DNA of 13,682 bases from Draconibacterium sp. (GTDB taxonomy: Bacteria; Bacteroidota; Bacteroidia; Bacteroidales; Prolixibacteraceae), in the NCBI GenBank assembly GCA_016705335.1, contig JADIYN010000072.1:1-13682 (forward strand), given 5' to 3'. A program made the position numbers and the translations under genes. Of this stretch, positions 1 through 6,415 are shown piece after piece; positions within the stretch are counted from its first letter, which is position 1; each line of letters begins with the position of its first letter. A model generated the notes under the pieces. It searched no databases, was not told the origin of the DNA, and saw nothing but the letters and a program-made list of their open reading frames with translations.

Positions 1-921
1 TGATGCTCTACCTGGTAATTCAAGCCACCTATCAGCCATGAAAAAATAACACTTTTAGGTGCATAATCGCAAGTGGTACAACTGATGTACAGCCCAGTTG
101 TTATCCAGTTCACCATTCCCGTCAGGAACCGGAAATTCAGAAGATGGAACTACATGTGCTGTTTGGAAAATACTGCTCAGTACAAGTCCGCTTGTAACAT
201 GCATCAGCATAAATCCAATAATTATCCAGAACCACGAAACCGGAATTGTCAACAGGGGTAAAACAAGGAATACTCCGTAATACAGTATTTTAGAAATAAT
301 TATATCAACAAACATCTGGTTATATTTTCGGTTCTTGCTTAGTTTTGCACCCATTTCCCTGTACTTTTCAAATCGTTTGAAATCCTTCGCAATAATCCAT
401 GAAAACGTCATCAGACTATATAAAAACCATGCATATATATGTTGATAGCGGTGTATCTTTTTTAATGGACGGTGAGGTGATAATCTTAAAATCCCGGGTG
501 GGGCAATATCTTCATCATGCCCTTCGATGTTGGTGAATCCGTGATGAAGCGTATTGTGCTGAAAACGCCAGTTGGGCGGGAATCCACCAAGTAAGTACAT
601 TGAGTTTCCAAATATTTTGTTTACCCACTGGTGTTTCGAAAAAGTACCGTGATTCGCATCGTGCATGGTAACCATTCCTACTCCCGACATTCCAACACCC
701 ATGATAATCCAGCACGCCAACACAAGCAATACGGAAGATATTATTCCTGAAATCATTAATATAAATGGAGCTAGGTACAAAGTTGTCATAAGAATTGTTT
801 TCAGGTAAATCTTATTATTGCCATAGGGTTGTATGTTGTTATCACTAAAATATTCGTTTACCGAATTTCTTAGCTCAGTTGTAAAATCGAGTTTTTGTTT
901 TGAATATTTTATATTTTTCAT
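1..921 (-). CDS. Membrane fatty-acid (acyl-CoA type) desaturase, C-terminus cut by window edge and frameshifted
   Basis: Integral-membrane di-iron desaturase that would introduce a double bond into an acyl chain. Read from ATG at 921 leftward. Hydrophobic segments lie near residues 42-85 and 210-250. Histidine box 1 is HDANH (residues 87-91) and box 2 is HNTLHH (122-127), followed by the family-typical TNIEGHDED. The uninterrupted frame stops at 55-57 just after NNWAVHQLY, before box 3. In another frame, positions 1-62 encode CDYAPKSVIFSW followed by GGLNYQVEHH, so box 3 (QVEHH) is present and a single indel near 70-82 separates it from the rest. The protein is therefore probably intact in the organism and runs off the left edge. 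It is transcribed in the same direction as the regulator at 1174-1734 but 252 bp apart, so probably separately. Substrate and double-bond position cannot be told. Family assignment is secure. Confidence 0.9.
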
Positions 922-1117
922 CTTTCAAATTTTATTATTTCTGACCGGCTGAGTTTTTTGAGTCCTGTATTTTGTAAGCAATGCGAACTTGTGAACACTT
1001 GAAAAAGCGGCAGATTGATTTCTTGTTTTTATTTCTTTATTGTTTAATGGCTTAAATTGTAATTTTCTTCCATTTTATTTTGGACTAAAATTATATAAGC
1101 AAATAATTACAAGGTAA

Positions 1118-1129
1118 ATTTCGCGAAAT
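1118..1129. promoter_or_regulatory. 12-bp perfect palindrome upstream of the desaturase
   Basis: ATTTCGCGAAAT is a perfect palindrome in the 252-bp gap (922-1173) between the desaturase start and the end of the regulator gene. It lies about 200 bp upstream of the desaturase start codon. It could be a protein-binding site, but a 12-bp palindrome in an AT-rich spacer may be chance. No convincing promoter or terminator was found in the rest of this gap; ACATAATT occurs twice, at 1145-1152 and 1165-1172. Confidence 0.22.
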
Positions 1130-1173
1130 GGGACAGGGATGAGTTACATAATTCTGATTATTATTTACATAAT

Positions 1174-1734
1174 TCACACATCTTCGAGAGTTTCCCGGCG
1201 TTTATTTTTAAGCATTTTAAAATGGGTAGGTGTGAGCCCTGTATATTTTTTAAACTGATTTGAAAGATGGGCAACACTGCTGTAATGCATCTTCCATGCA
1301 ATTTCAGAGAAGTTAAGTTCATCATAAACAATCAATTCTTTTACTTTTTCAATTTTGTGGGTCAGGTAAAATTTTTCAATGGTTATGCCTTTCACTTCCG
1401 AAAAAAGATTGGCGAGGTAAGTATAATCGTAGTTTAGCTTTTCGCTTAGAAAATCGGACAGATTCACTTTAATTTGATCGTCAGAATAATGTACAAGTTC
1501 AATTATCACACTTTTAATTTTCTCAACCAACACACTTCTTTTATCATCCATCAAAACCAGGCCAGCCTTTTTTAATTCGACCTTTAACTTTTCCAATTGC
1601 CAGGGTTCAATATCATCAATAACGTTTGCTTCACCAATTTTTACATAAACATAGCGTAACCCGAGTTTTTCGAGATTAGCTTTCACCACCATCACGCAGC
1701 GAATACAAACCATATTTTTTATGTATAACTTCAA
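1174..1734 (-). CDS. Short AraC-family regulator with N-terminal CxxC (HMA-like) domain
   Basis: A 186-residue cytoplasmic DNA-binding protein. Residues 1-70 resemble a heavy-metal-associated ferredoxin-like fold, beginning KLYIKNMVCIRC with Cys10 and Cys13 where metal-binding HMA domains carry their CxxC. Residues from about 95 to 186 are an AraC-type double helix-turn-helix: LNFSEIAWKMHYSSVAHLSN marks the second helix-turn-helix and FKKYTGLTPTHFK its end. This is much shorter than classical AraC proteins (about 290 residues) because the cupin sensor is replaced by the small metal-like domain. Such short HMA-AraC proteins recur in Bacteroidota and are thought to sense thiophilic metals; the metal here is unknown and sensing is inference. 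No metal transporter is visible in the window. An 18-bp palindrome about 30 bp upstream of the start may be its operator. The frame is intact. Confidence 0.85.
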   Translation of the reverse strand: MKLYIKNMVCIRCVMVVKANLEKLGLRYVYVKIGEANVIDDIEPWQLEKLKVELKKAGLVLMDDKRSVLVEKIKSVIIELVHYSDDQIKVNLSDFLSEKLNYDYTYLANLFSEVKGITIEKFYLTHKIEKVKELIVYDELNFSEIAWKMHYSSVAHLSNQFKKYTGLTPTHFKMLKNKRRETLEDV

Positions 1735-1764
1735 TTCAGATTTTTATCTTAATTATTTAAATGT

Positions 1765-1782
1765 ACGTAAATTAATTTACGT
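1765..1782. promoter_or_regulatory. 18-bp perfect palindrome, candidate operator of the AraC/HMA regulator
   Basis: ACGTAAATTAATTTACGT reads the same on both strands over all 18 bases. It sits 30 bp upstream of the regulator start codon (1734, minus strand), where a repressor or activator site would overlap a promoter. Palindrome and position are seen directly; the binding protein is inferred, autoregulation being the simplest idea. AraC proteins often bind direct rather than inverted repeats, which weakens that link. Confidence 0.5.
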
Positions 1783-1975
1783 GCGAACTTGTTTTTTGTT
1801 TATCAGCACAGCATTGTTCAATTGTTGAATTATAATTTTTGATAAAAAAATACATAATCACAAATGATTTGAATAATTGCATCTGAATTAATAAACAAAT
1901 GAAAAACAGAAAATATTTGAATTTTATTATAAATGTCGTGATTGTCAGAAATCTGTATGAGATTGAGAAAGCATC

Positions 1976-2010
1976 AAAAAAAGGAAAGACACCACTTGTA
2001 TCTTTCCTTA
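1976..2010 (-). terminator. Rho-independent terminator downstream of the tRNA-Pro fragment
   Basis: On the minus strand, AAGGAAAGA (2009-2001) and TCTTTCCTT (1989-1981) form a perfect 9-bp stem with an 11-nt loop, followed by five more T residues (1980-1976). It lies about 60 bp downstream of the tRNA 3' end and in the same direction, so it is the natural terminator of the original tRNA gene. It supports the view that the left flank is host DNA. Confidence 0.75.
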
Positions 2011-2071
2011 TTTGTCCTTTTAGTTTCAATATCAGTTGAATGTATAATAAACTGATAATTAAAGCCCCTTG

Positions 2072-2113
2072 TCGGGGTGACAAGATTTGAACTTGCGACC
2101 CCCCGCCCCCCAG
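2072..2113 (-). tRNA. 3' fragment of tRNA-Pro(GGG): attachment-site scar
   Basis: Read on the minus strand: anticodon loop CTGGGGG (2113-2107, anticodon GGG), 3' anticodon strand GCGGG, 5-nt variable loop, T-stem GCAAG, T-loop TTCAAAT, T-stem CTTGT, acceptor 3' strand CACCCCG and discriminator A (2072). CCA is not encoded. The bases upstream (2114-2118) give TATGT, which cannot fully pair with GCGGG, and no D-arm or 5' acceptor strand follows. Homology thus stops at the anticodon loop, a common crossover site for tyrosine integrases. The integrase begins about 150 bp away on the element side. I infer that this is the host-side 3' remnant left by integration, and that the complete tRNA-Pro (host 5' half plus an element-borne 3' copy) stands at the other end of the element. 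Proline identity rests on the loop and acceptor strand. Confidence 0.8.
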
Positions 2114-2168
2114 ACATAATTTCTATCTTTTCCTATTATTAATTTATTTTGTCTTTTATTGTCAAAGT

Positions 2169-2191
2169 ACTGTAAATATGCGAGTTACAGT
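2169..2191. repeat. Inverted repeat and GTTACA motifs ahead of the integrase
   Basis: ACTGTAA (2169-2175) and TTACAGT (2185-2191) are a perfect 7-bp inverted repeat with a 9-nt spacer. The hexamer GTTACA recurs at 2184-2189, 2242-2247 and 2274-2279. Short repeats between an attachment core and the int gene are where arm-type integrase sites or a repressor would bind, but the motifs are short and AT-rich. Confidence 0.3.
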
Positions 2192-2234
2192 GTATTATTT
2201 CTTTCTTTTATTTTCTTATTGTTGTTCTTTTTTG

Positions 2235-2242
2235 TATATTTG
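2235..2242 (+). promoter_or_regulatory. Candidate Bacteroidota -7 box for the integrase
   Basis: TATATTTG matches the Bacteroidota -7 consensus TAnnTTTG and ends 24 bp before the integrase ATG at 2267. The nearest TTG upstream (2219-2221) is too close for a good -33 box, so this is only a candidate. Confidence 0.35.
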
Positions 2243-2266
2243 TTACAACTATGTTGCAACCGGAAA

Positions 2267-3482
2267 ATGGCAAGTTACAAAATCATACTTTTCACAGGCA
2301 AAACTTACAAGGATGGAAAACATCCAATTGCTTTGCAAGTGATACACAATCGCAAGCGAAAGATAATAACTCTTGGGCTTTCATCCAAACCAGAGGATTG
2401 GATTAGTGGTATTCAAAGATTTTCTAATGAATCCAAAAACTACAAGAAAATAACCAAACGCTCAATTTTTATGAAGAACGAATTGAGCAAGTAATTAGCG
2501 ACATTCGCAAAGAAGGGAAAACCTTTAGTTTTGAATTATTCTCTTCAAAGTTTCTTGACAAGAAAGAAACCATGTCGCTTTATAATATGTACAAGACTAT
2601 TATCAAAGAATTGCGAAACGCGGAAAAAGTAAACACACTTGACATCTATCAAACCTCCCTTAATCTTTTGATAAAATTCACAAATAATAAAGACATTTCG
2701 TTTTATGCCATCGATTATAATTTTTTGAAATCATTTGAATCTTTCCTGCTGAAAAGGGGCAACTCCGGTGGTGGTATCCACCATCACATGAGAACGCTGA
2801 GAGCGATAACAAATGAAGCCATCAGGCGTAAATATCTGGAAGCCGAATACTATCCTTTTTCCACTCAATTCAATAAGGAAGGTTATTCATTATCACATTT
2901 AAAATCCCAGGCAGCGCCACGGGCACTTTCTGAAAAAGACATGGAATCGTTCAAAAAATTCAATATTGCCAAATATCCTGATTTTGAAAATTCATACAAT
3001 TATTTCATGTTTAGTTACTATGCCTCGGGGAATTAATTTTGTTGATATGGCTCAAACTAAAATGGACCGATATTTATGACCAGCGATTAATTTACAACCG
3101 GTCGAAAACCGGAAAGCCACTCAATATAAGAATAAGTGATAATCTTCAGAATATCATCGACAAGTACAAAAACAACTCAAATGAATATATCTTTCCAATT
3201 TTAAATGAAATTCATGTAACTGAATTACAAAAGAAGGACAGAGTAAAAAAATGTCTGAAAGCTTGTAATTCGGACTTAAAAAGCATCGCTAAAATATTAA
3301 AGATTAATGTAAATCTGACTACTTATGTTGCCCGGCATACCTATGCAACAACTCTTAAACGTAAAGGATTCAGTACTGAAGTAATAAGCGAAGCATTAGG
3401 ACACAGCGAAATTGCCACAACAAAAGCATATTTGGAGAAATTCTCAAATGACGTTTTGGATAGTGCCGATGAAGTTTTATAA
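2267..3482 (+). CDS. Tyrosine recombinase (site-specific integrase), frame-disrupted
   Basis: Catalyses integration and excision of the element. As written it falls into three frames, but joined it is about 405 residues, the usual length for Bacteroidota element integrases. The N-terminus starting MASYKIILFTGKTYKDGKHP is an Arm DNA-binding domain; then a SAM-like core-binding domain (around LLIKFTNNKDISFYAIDYNF) and the catalytic domain. Breaks: one base missing near 2452, restoring KKINQTLNFYEERIEQ; one extra base at 3025; one extra near 3054. Removing 3025 restores YYARGINFVDMA with the first catalytic Arg (3026-3028). Further catalytic residues are Lys in SKTGK, Arg in ARHTYATT (3333-3335), His in LGHSEI (3402-3404) and the nucleophile Tyr in TKAYLEKF (3429-3431). 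Tyr replaces the usual His of HxxR, as is common in this group. The ATG at 2267 is chosen because the conserved domain begins there. Confidence 0.92.
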
Positions 3483-3615
3483 CTCAATATTCAATTAATA
3501 CAGAGCGAAATAATGAAAAAACTTTGGAGCTTTACAATGAAATTTTATTTCTCAACCTCCGCCCCTGGGTGTATGGCAGTCATTCAGAAATGAAATTTAA
3601 ACAATCTATTATTGG

Positions 3616-4535
3616 ATGAGAAAAGAATATTACACTATTCAGCCACTATATAAAATTGAATTTGTTCAACCACTTTCCAATATTCGTAAATATTACAAAA
3701 CCATTATAGAATTGGAGGCAATCCGTTTTCTAAATAGTTTACATGAAGAAATTCTGCTAGCACAGAACAAATACGAAAAACAATACATTGTTCATGTCAC
3801 GCTTACCAAAGCATTATCACAAAAGTTGACTGAAACAGCCCAGGTCATTTCCGAAAGAAGCTATTCAACAAGCCAGTACGATTTTTCAAATCCAAAATTA
3901 ACCAGCGACAAAGACATTGGTAATGAGTCTTATATTTTACATTACCTGAAATTCCAGTTAATTAGACTTTATTTGGAAGTCCAGGATTCATTCCCGGAAT
4001 TTTCAAAAGAATCCATGCTTTCAATCGATGAAATTTATTACAAATACTTTAACGAACAAGCACCAAAGGAATCAAACATTGTTCAATCAGAGAATACTTT
4101 AATTGCCAAACAGGTACTGAAAATTGAAAGTGAAGAAAAAACAGTTTTTAATCCAATTAAAGGAGATTTCAAAAGCTCAAAAAAGGGTGTTAATTCTTAT
4201 TCACAATTGGTTAAAAATCCATCTCGGTTTGCTTTTGTAGAGGAAAAACTATTCGAAAAAGGATTAATCAAAGATTACACTTTATCGATACATACAGAAA
4301 AAAATATTTAGCCGCTTACTATCATCAGTTAATCAGAAAAGGATATTTTAATAATCGAATCTTTCCGGGAAATTTAATAATTAAACCTTTACAGGTAAGA
4401 AAGTTTTTGGATTACAGGTATAATGCGAATGTTGACAAACAATTCAGACTTTGGGAAAACGACCAAAAGCATTGCTTGAATTTATTGAAAAAGATTATTG
4501 GTTGGACAATATCCGGCTTGTTAGAATTGCGGTAA
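3616..4535 (+). CDS. Unrecognised protein next to the integrase, one frameshift
   Basis: Not recognised with confidence. The first frame gives 231 residues and stops at 4309-4311. A run of seven A (4298-4304) lies just before; moving to the -1 frame after it opens YLAAYYHQLIRKGYF and continues for about 76 residues to a stop at 4533-4535, so the full product is about 306 residues. The protein is charged, mostly alpha-helical in appearance, with no signal peptide or membrane segment. A middle part (residues 110-150) has amphipathic helices (LKFQLIRLYLEVQDSFPEF). The C-terminal part contains AAYYHQLIRKGYF and LQVRKFLDYRY, suggesting a small helical, possibly DNA-associated domain. Proteins of this size frequently sit between integrase and Xis-like genes in Bacteroidota islands, so a role in the element is likely but undefined. 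The 133-bp gap before it shows nothing clear. Confidence 0.7.
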
Positions 4536-4587
4536 TTTGCTGTCAATTTACCAATTGAAATTACCACTTTTATTTTATTTCCCCTGA

Positions 4588-4728
4588 TTTACTGGAACTT
4601 AGTTTCAGTAAAATTACCATTCATTCTATCCGCTCCGGGTCCCATATAAATTTGAAACGTCATTGAAAATCAATGATGACTTTTGCGCAGAAGTCCATTT
4701 TCAAATTTAAGTCTTTAAAAAATGGACT
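4588..4728 (+). promoter_or_regulatory. Structured leader and candidate promoter of the Xis/primase operon
   Basis: TAAATTTG (4647-4654) matches the Bacteroidota -7 box TAnnTTTG; no clear -33 box is seen. It is part of an 11-bp inverted repeat (4647-4657 with 4699-4709). Downstream, TCATTGA/TCAATGA (4660-4666, 4670-4676) is a 7-bp hairpin with a 3-nt loop. AGTCCATTTT (4692-4701) pairs perfectly with AAAATGGACT (4719-4728), which contains the start codon at 4722. A further 7-bp repeat TTTACTG/CAGTAAA lies at 4588-4594 and 4606-4612. The start-codon hairpin would reduce translation of the first gene unless opened. All pairings are visible; regulation is inference. Confidence 0.45.
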
Positions 4729-5024
4729 CATTAGTTTTAGAAAAATTAAACAGCATTGAAAGAATGCTGATGGAGCAGAATATGCTCAAAAAAGAAGTTC
4801 TGACCTTTAACGAAGCTGCGGTTTATTTGGAGGTTTCACATTCACACCTCTATAAAATGACCAGCACCGGATTGGTTCCTTCGTACAAACCAAACGGGAA
4901 AAAACTGTATTTCAACCGGAAGGAGTTGGATTTGTGGCTACTTTCAAACAAGCAATTCACAAAAGAAGAGATTGAGCAACAAGCTGCCGATTTTCTTTTC
5001 AAAAAGGGGAGGGGCAGATCATGA
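4722..5024 (+). CDS. Excisionase-like helix-turn-helix protein (MerR-type fold)
   Basis: A 100-residue protein of the HTH_17/excisionase family, which binds and bends DNA at element ends to favour excision and may also act as a transcription factor for the operon. Residues 1-22 form a short charged helix; residues 24-75 are the winged helix: EVLTFNEAAVYLEVSHSHLY is the first part, followed by the wing NGKKLYFNRKELDLWL. Position after the integrase and just ahead of the primase-like genes is the usual one. Its stop overlaps the start of the next gene by 4 bp (ATGA, 5021-5024), so the two are translationally coupled. The start codon lies inside a perfect 10-bp hairpin. The frame is intact. The fold is clear; the Xis role is inferred from context. 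Confidence 0.85.
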   Translation: MDSLVLEKLNSIERMLMEQNMLKKEVLTFNEAAVYLEVSHSHLYKMTSTGLVPSYKPNGKKLYFNRKELDLWLLSNKQFTKEEIEQQAADFLFKKGRGRS

Positions 5025-5320
5025 AAGAGATAATTGACTTGCTGCTCCAGCTTTCTCAGGAAATAAAAATCATCAAGGCATTCCTTGAAGTTTTTCGGAA
5101 AACACGCCTGGAGCAATTCAACGAATCGTGGATTGATGGACAAGATGTAATGCAGGCGCTTCACATCAGCAAAAGAACTTTGCAATCCATGCGCGATAGC
5201 AATGAGCTGCCATACAGCCGGTTAAACGGCAAATTCTACTACAAGCTTTCTGATATAGAAAACATGCTGGAAACTAATTATTCAAAAGTTACCAAATCCG
5301 GAAGCCATGGAAATAAGTAA
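5021..5320 (+). CDS. Second helix-turn-helix (Xis-like) protein
   Basis: A 99-residue protein with the same general architecture as its upstream neighbour: a helical N-terminus (IIDLLLQLSQEIKIIKAFLE, possibly a dimerisation helix) and a MerR/Xis-type winged helix at residues 37-84. Key pieces are WIDGQDVMQALHISKRTLQS and the wing LNGKFYYKLSDIENML. It starts within the stop of the previous gene and overlaps the next gene by 14 bp (5307-5320), so all three are probably one operon. Tandem pairs of such proteins are common in Bacteroidota mobilizable elements. They are diverged in sequence, so if they arose by duplication it was long ago. Whether one is excisionase and the other regulator cannot be decided here. 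Confidence 0.82.
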   Translation: MKEIIDLLLQLSQEIKIIKAFLEVFRKTRLEQFNESWIDGQDVMQALHISKRTLQSMRDSNELPYSRLNGKFYYKLSDIENMLETNYSKVTKSGSHGNK

Positions 5321-6248
5321 AAAAGAAATATTGCATGAAACCCATTACGGGCTAAATATCTATGCACATATCCTTCGGAACTATTACCCTGGCGAAACAG
5401 TCCTTTCCCTTTCGGGAAGGGACTGCCAACCGGCAAAGAATCCGTTTAATTGTAACAAACCAACTTTAAAAATTACAATAATCGATAATTGTGCAAGACA
5501 CATCGATTCCGAAAATGCAATTCCGGCAGGTGATATTTTCGATTTTGCCCAACTGCATTACAAATTGGAAGACAACGAATTATTAAAGAAAATAAACGAG
5601 GACCTTCATTTGCACATTGGAGAACAGAATCAGTTACATTATCGGTCAGAGAAAGCCAAACGCCTGGAAACAGAATGCCGGAAACAACAAAAAATTGAAG
5701 TCCCTGAATTTAGTTATTTCAAACGCCCTGTTTCGAACATTATTCAGGCTAAAACAATAAATCTGATTGAAGTTTATGACTTATTGCGAAGCAACACATT
5801 TGTTAATTCGACAAGTAAGCTTCGCACTTGTACTGAAAAAGAAGAAGCCCGAAATTTCAAGTCAGTGAGTTTTGATTACGTGACCTTCTCTGGCACCTTC
5901 ACAAAACGAGCCGATAAAGAGTTAATCAAACACTCCGGTTTGTTAACCGTCGATTTCGACCATGTTTCCGAAATCCCGGAGTTAAAGCAAAAGCTTTTAG
6001 CTGATGATTTTTTTGAAACCGAATTGCTATTTATTTCACCATCTGGCGATGGTCTGAAATGGATTATTCCAATTGACATTTCAGAAATTTCTCATCAGGA
6101 TTTTTTCAAAGCGGTTGCTGCCTACATTTTGAAAACTTACTATGTAAAAGTTGACAATTCAGGCAAAGACATTTCCCGCGCTTGTTTCCTTCCATTCGAC
6201 CCGGAAGCATACATCAATCCAATTTATTTAAACACTTCAAAATTGTAA
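5307..6248 (+). CDS. Zinc-ribbon-like plus VirE_N (BT4734-like) primase-related protein
   Basis: A 313-residue element replication protein. Residues 20-105 resemble the CHC2-like N-terminus of Bacteroidota mobile-element primases: LSLSGRDCQPAKNPF with Cys40, Cys49 and Cys62, then GDIFDFAQ. Residues about 135-305 match the VirE N-terminal (BT4734-like) domain, which is related to archaeo-eukaryotic primases. Likely active-site motifs are VDFDHV (Asp216 and Asp218), SPSGDGLK (244-251) and DNSGKDISRACF (Asp283, Arg291). It would synthesise primers or start replication of the excised circle. The primase C-terminal and helicase parts are in the gene at 6416-8396, so the system is split in two polypeptides. 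It starts inside the previous gene. The frame is intact. Domain identity is strong; primase activity is inferred from the family. Confidence 0.88.
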   Translation: MEISKKEILHETHYGLNIYAHILRNYYPGETVLSLSGRDCQPAKNPFNCNKPTLKITIIDNCARHIDSENAIPAGDIFDFAQLHYKLEDNELLKKINEDLHLHIGEQNQLHYRSEKAKRLETECRKQQKIEVPEFSYFKRPVSNIIQAKTINLIEVYDLLRSNTFVNSTSKLRTCTEKEEARNFKSVSFDYVTFSGTFTKRADKELIKHSGLLTVDFDHVSEIPELKQKLLADDFFETELLFISPSGDGLKWIIPIDISEISHQDFFKAVAAYILKTYYVKVDNSGKDISRACFLPFDPEAYINPIYLNTSKL

Positions 6249-6251
6249 AAA

Positions 6252-6404
6252 ATGAAACAAAATAAATTTTTAGCACTGTTAAAAATGATGCTGTCCAAAA
6301 CTGCATCCGCGCTCTGGCCCTTATGGTGGATTGTAATTCCATTTCTCTTTTTCTATATGCTTTTGATGATTAAATACGGAATGTATTCCAAAATAATCCT
6401 TTAA
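6252..6404 (+). CDS. 50-residue single-pass membrane peptide
   Basis: A small reading frame starting MKQNKFLALLKMMLSK and ending YGMYSKIIL. It begins 3 bp after the stop of the VirE_N gene and ends 11 bp before the next start codon. Residues 21-41 (SALWPLWWIVIPFLFFYMLL) form one strongly hydrophobic, tryptophan-rich membrane segment preceded by a basic N-terminus, so the N-terminus probably faces the cytoplasm. Tight placement, a proper ATG and amphipathic design argue that it is translated. No known function is recognised; a membrane anchor for the replication proteins or a small toxin are possibilities only. Confidence 0.6.
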   Translation: MKQNKFLALLKMMLSKTASALWPLWWIVIPFLFFYMLLMIKYGMYSKIIL

Positions 6405-6415
6405 CCATTGACATC

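Larger units (their letters stand above)
1735..2071. other. Non-coding spacer between regulator and tRNA scar
   Basis: This stretch has no convincing gene. It holds the 18-bp palindrome at 1765-1782 next to the regulator start and a terminator-like hairpin at 1976-2010 belonging to the tRNA side. The rest is AT-rich sequence in which I see no further structure. A minus-strand reading frame spanning 1772-2083 runs through the terminator and into the tRNA T-arm, so it is not a gene. Confidence 0.6.

Noticed and set aside
1772..2083. 103-codon minus-strand open frame
   Set aside because: It runs through a terminator hairpin and the tRNA T-arm, has low-complexity Phe/Ile-rich content and no recognisable domain.
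3513..3593. 26-codon frame MKKLWSFTMKFYF between integrase and the unknown gene
   Set aside because: Very short, no ribosome-binding site or conserved feature that I can see; likely chance.
4297..4306. A AAA AAT slippery heptamer in frame at the break of the unknown gene, suggesting programmed -1 frameshifting
   Set aside because: The heptamer and the -1 direction fit, but the same simple explanation (one A lost in a homopolymer) accounts for breaks in nearly every other gene of the window, and no stimulatory stem-loop is evident just downstream.
5398..5423. Palindrome AGTCCTTTCCC/GGGAAGGGACT looking like another dispersed repeat
   Set aside because: It encodes the conserved SLSGRDCQP segment of the primase N-terminus, so coding constraint explains it, and one base pair is a G-T mismatch.
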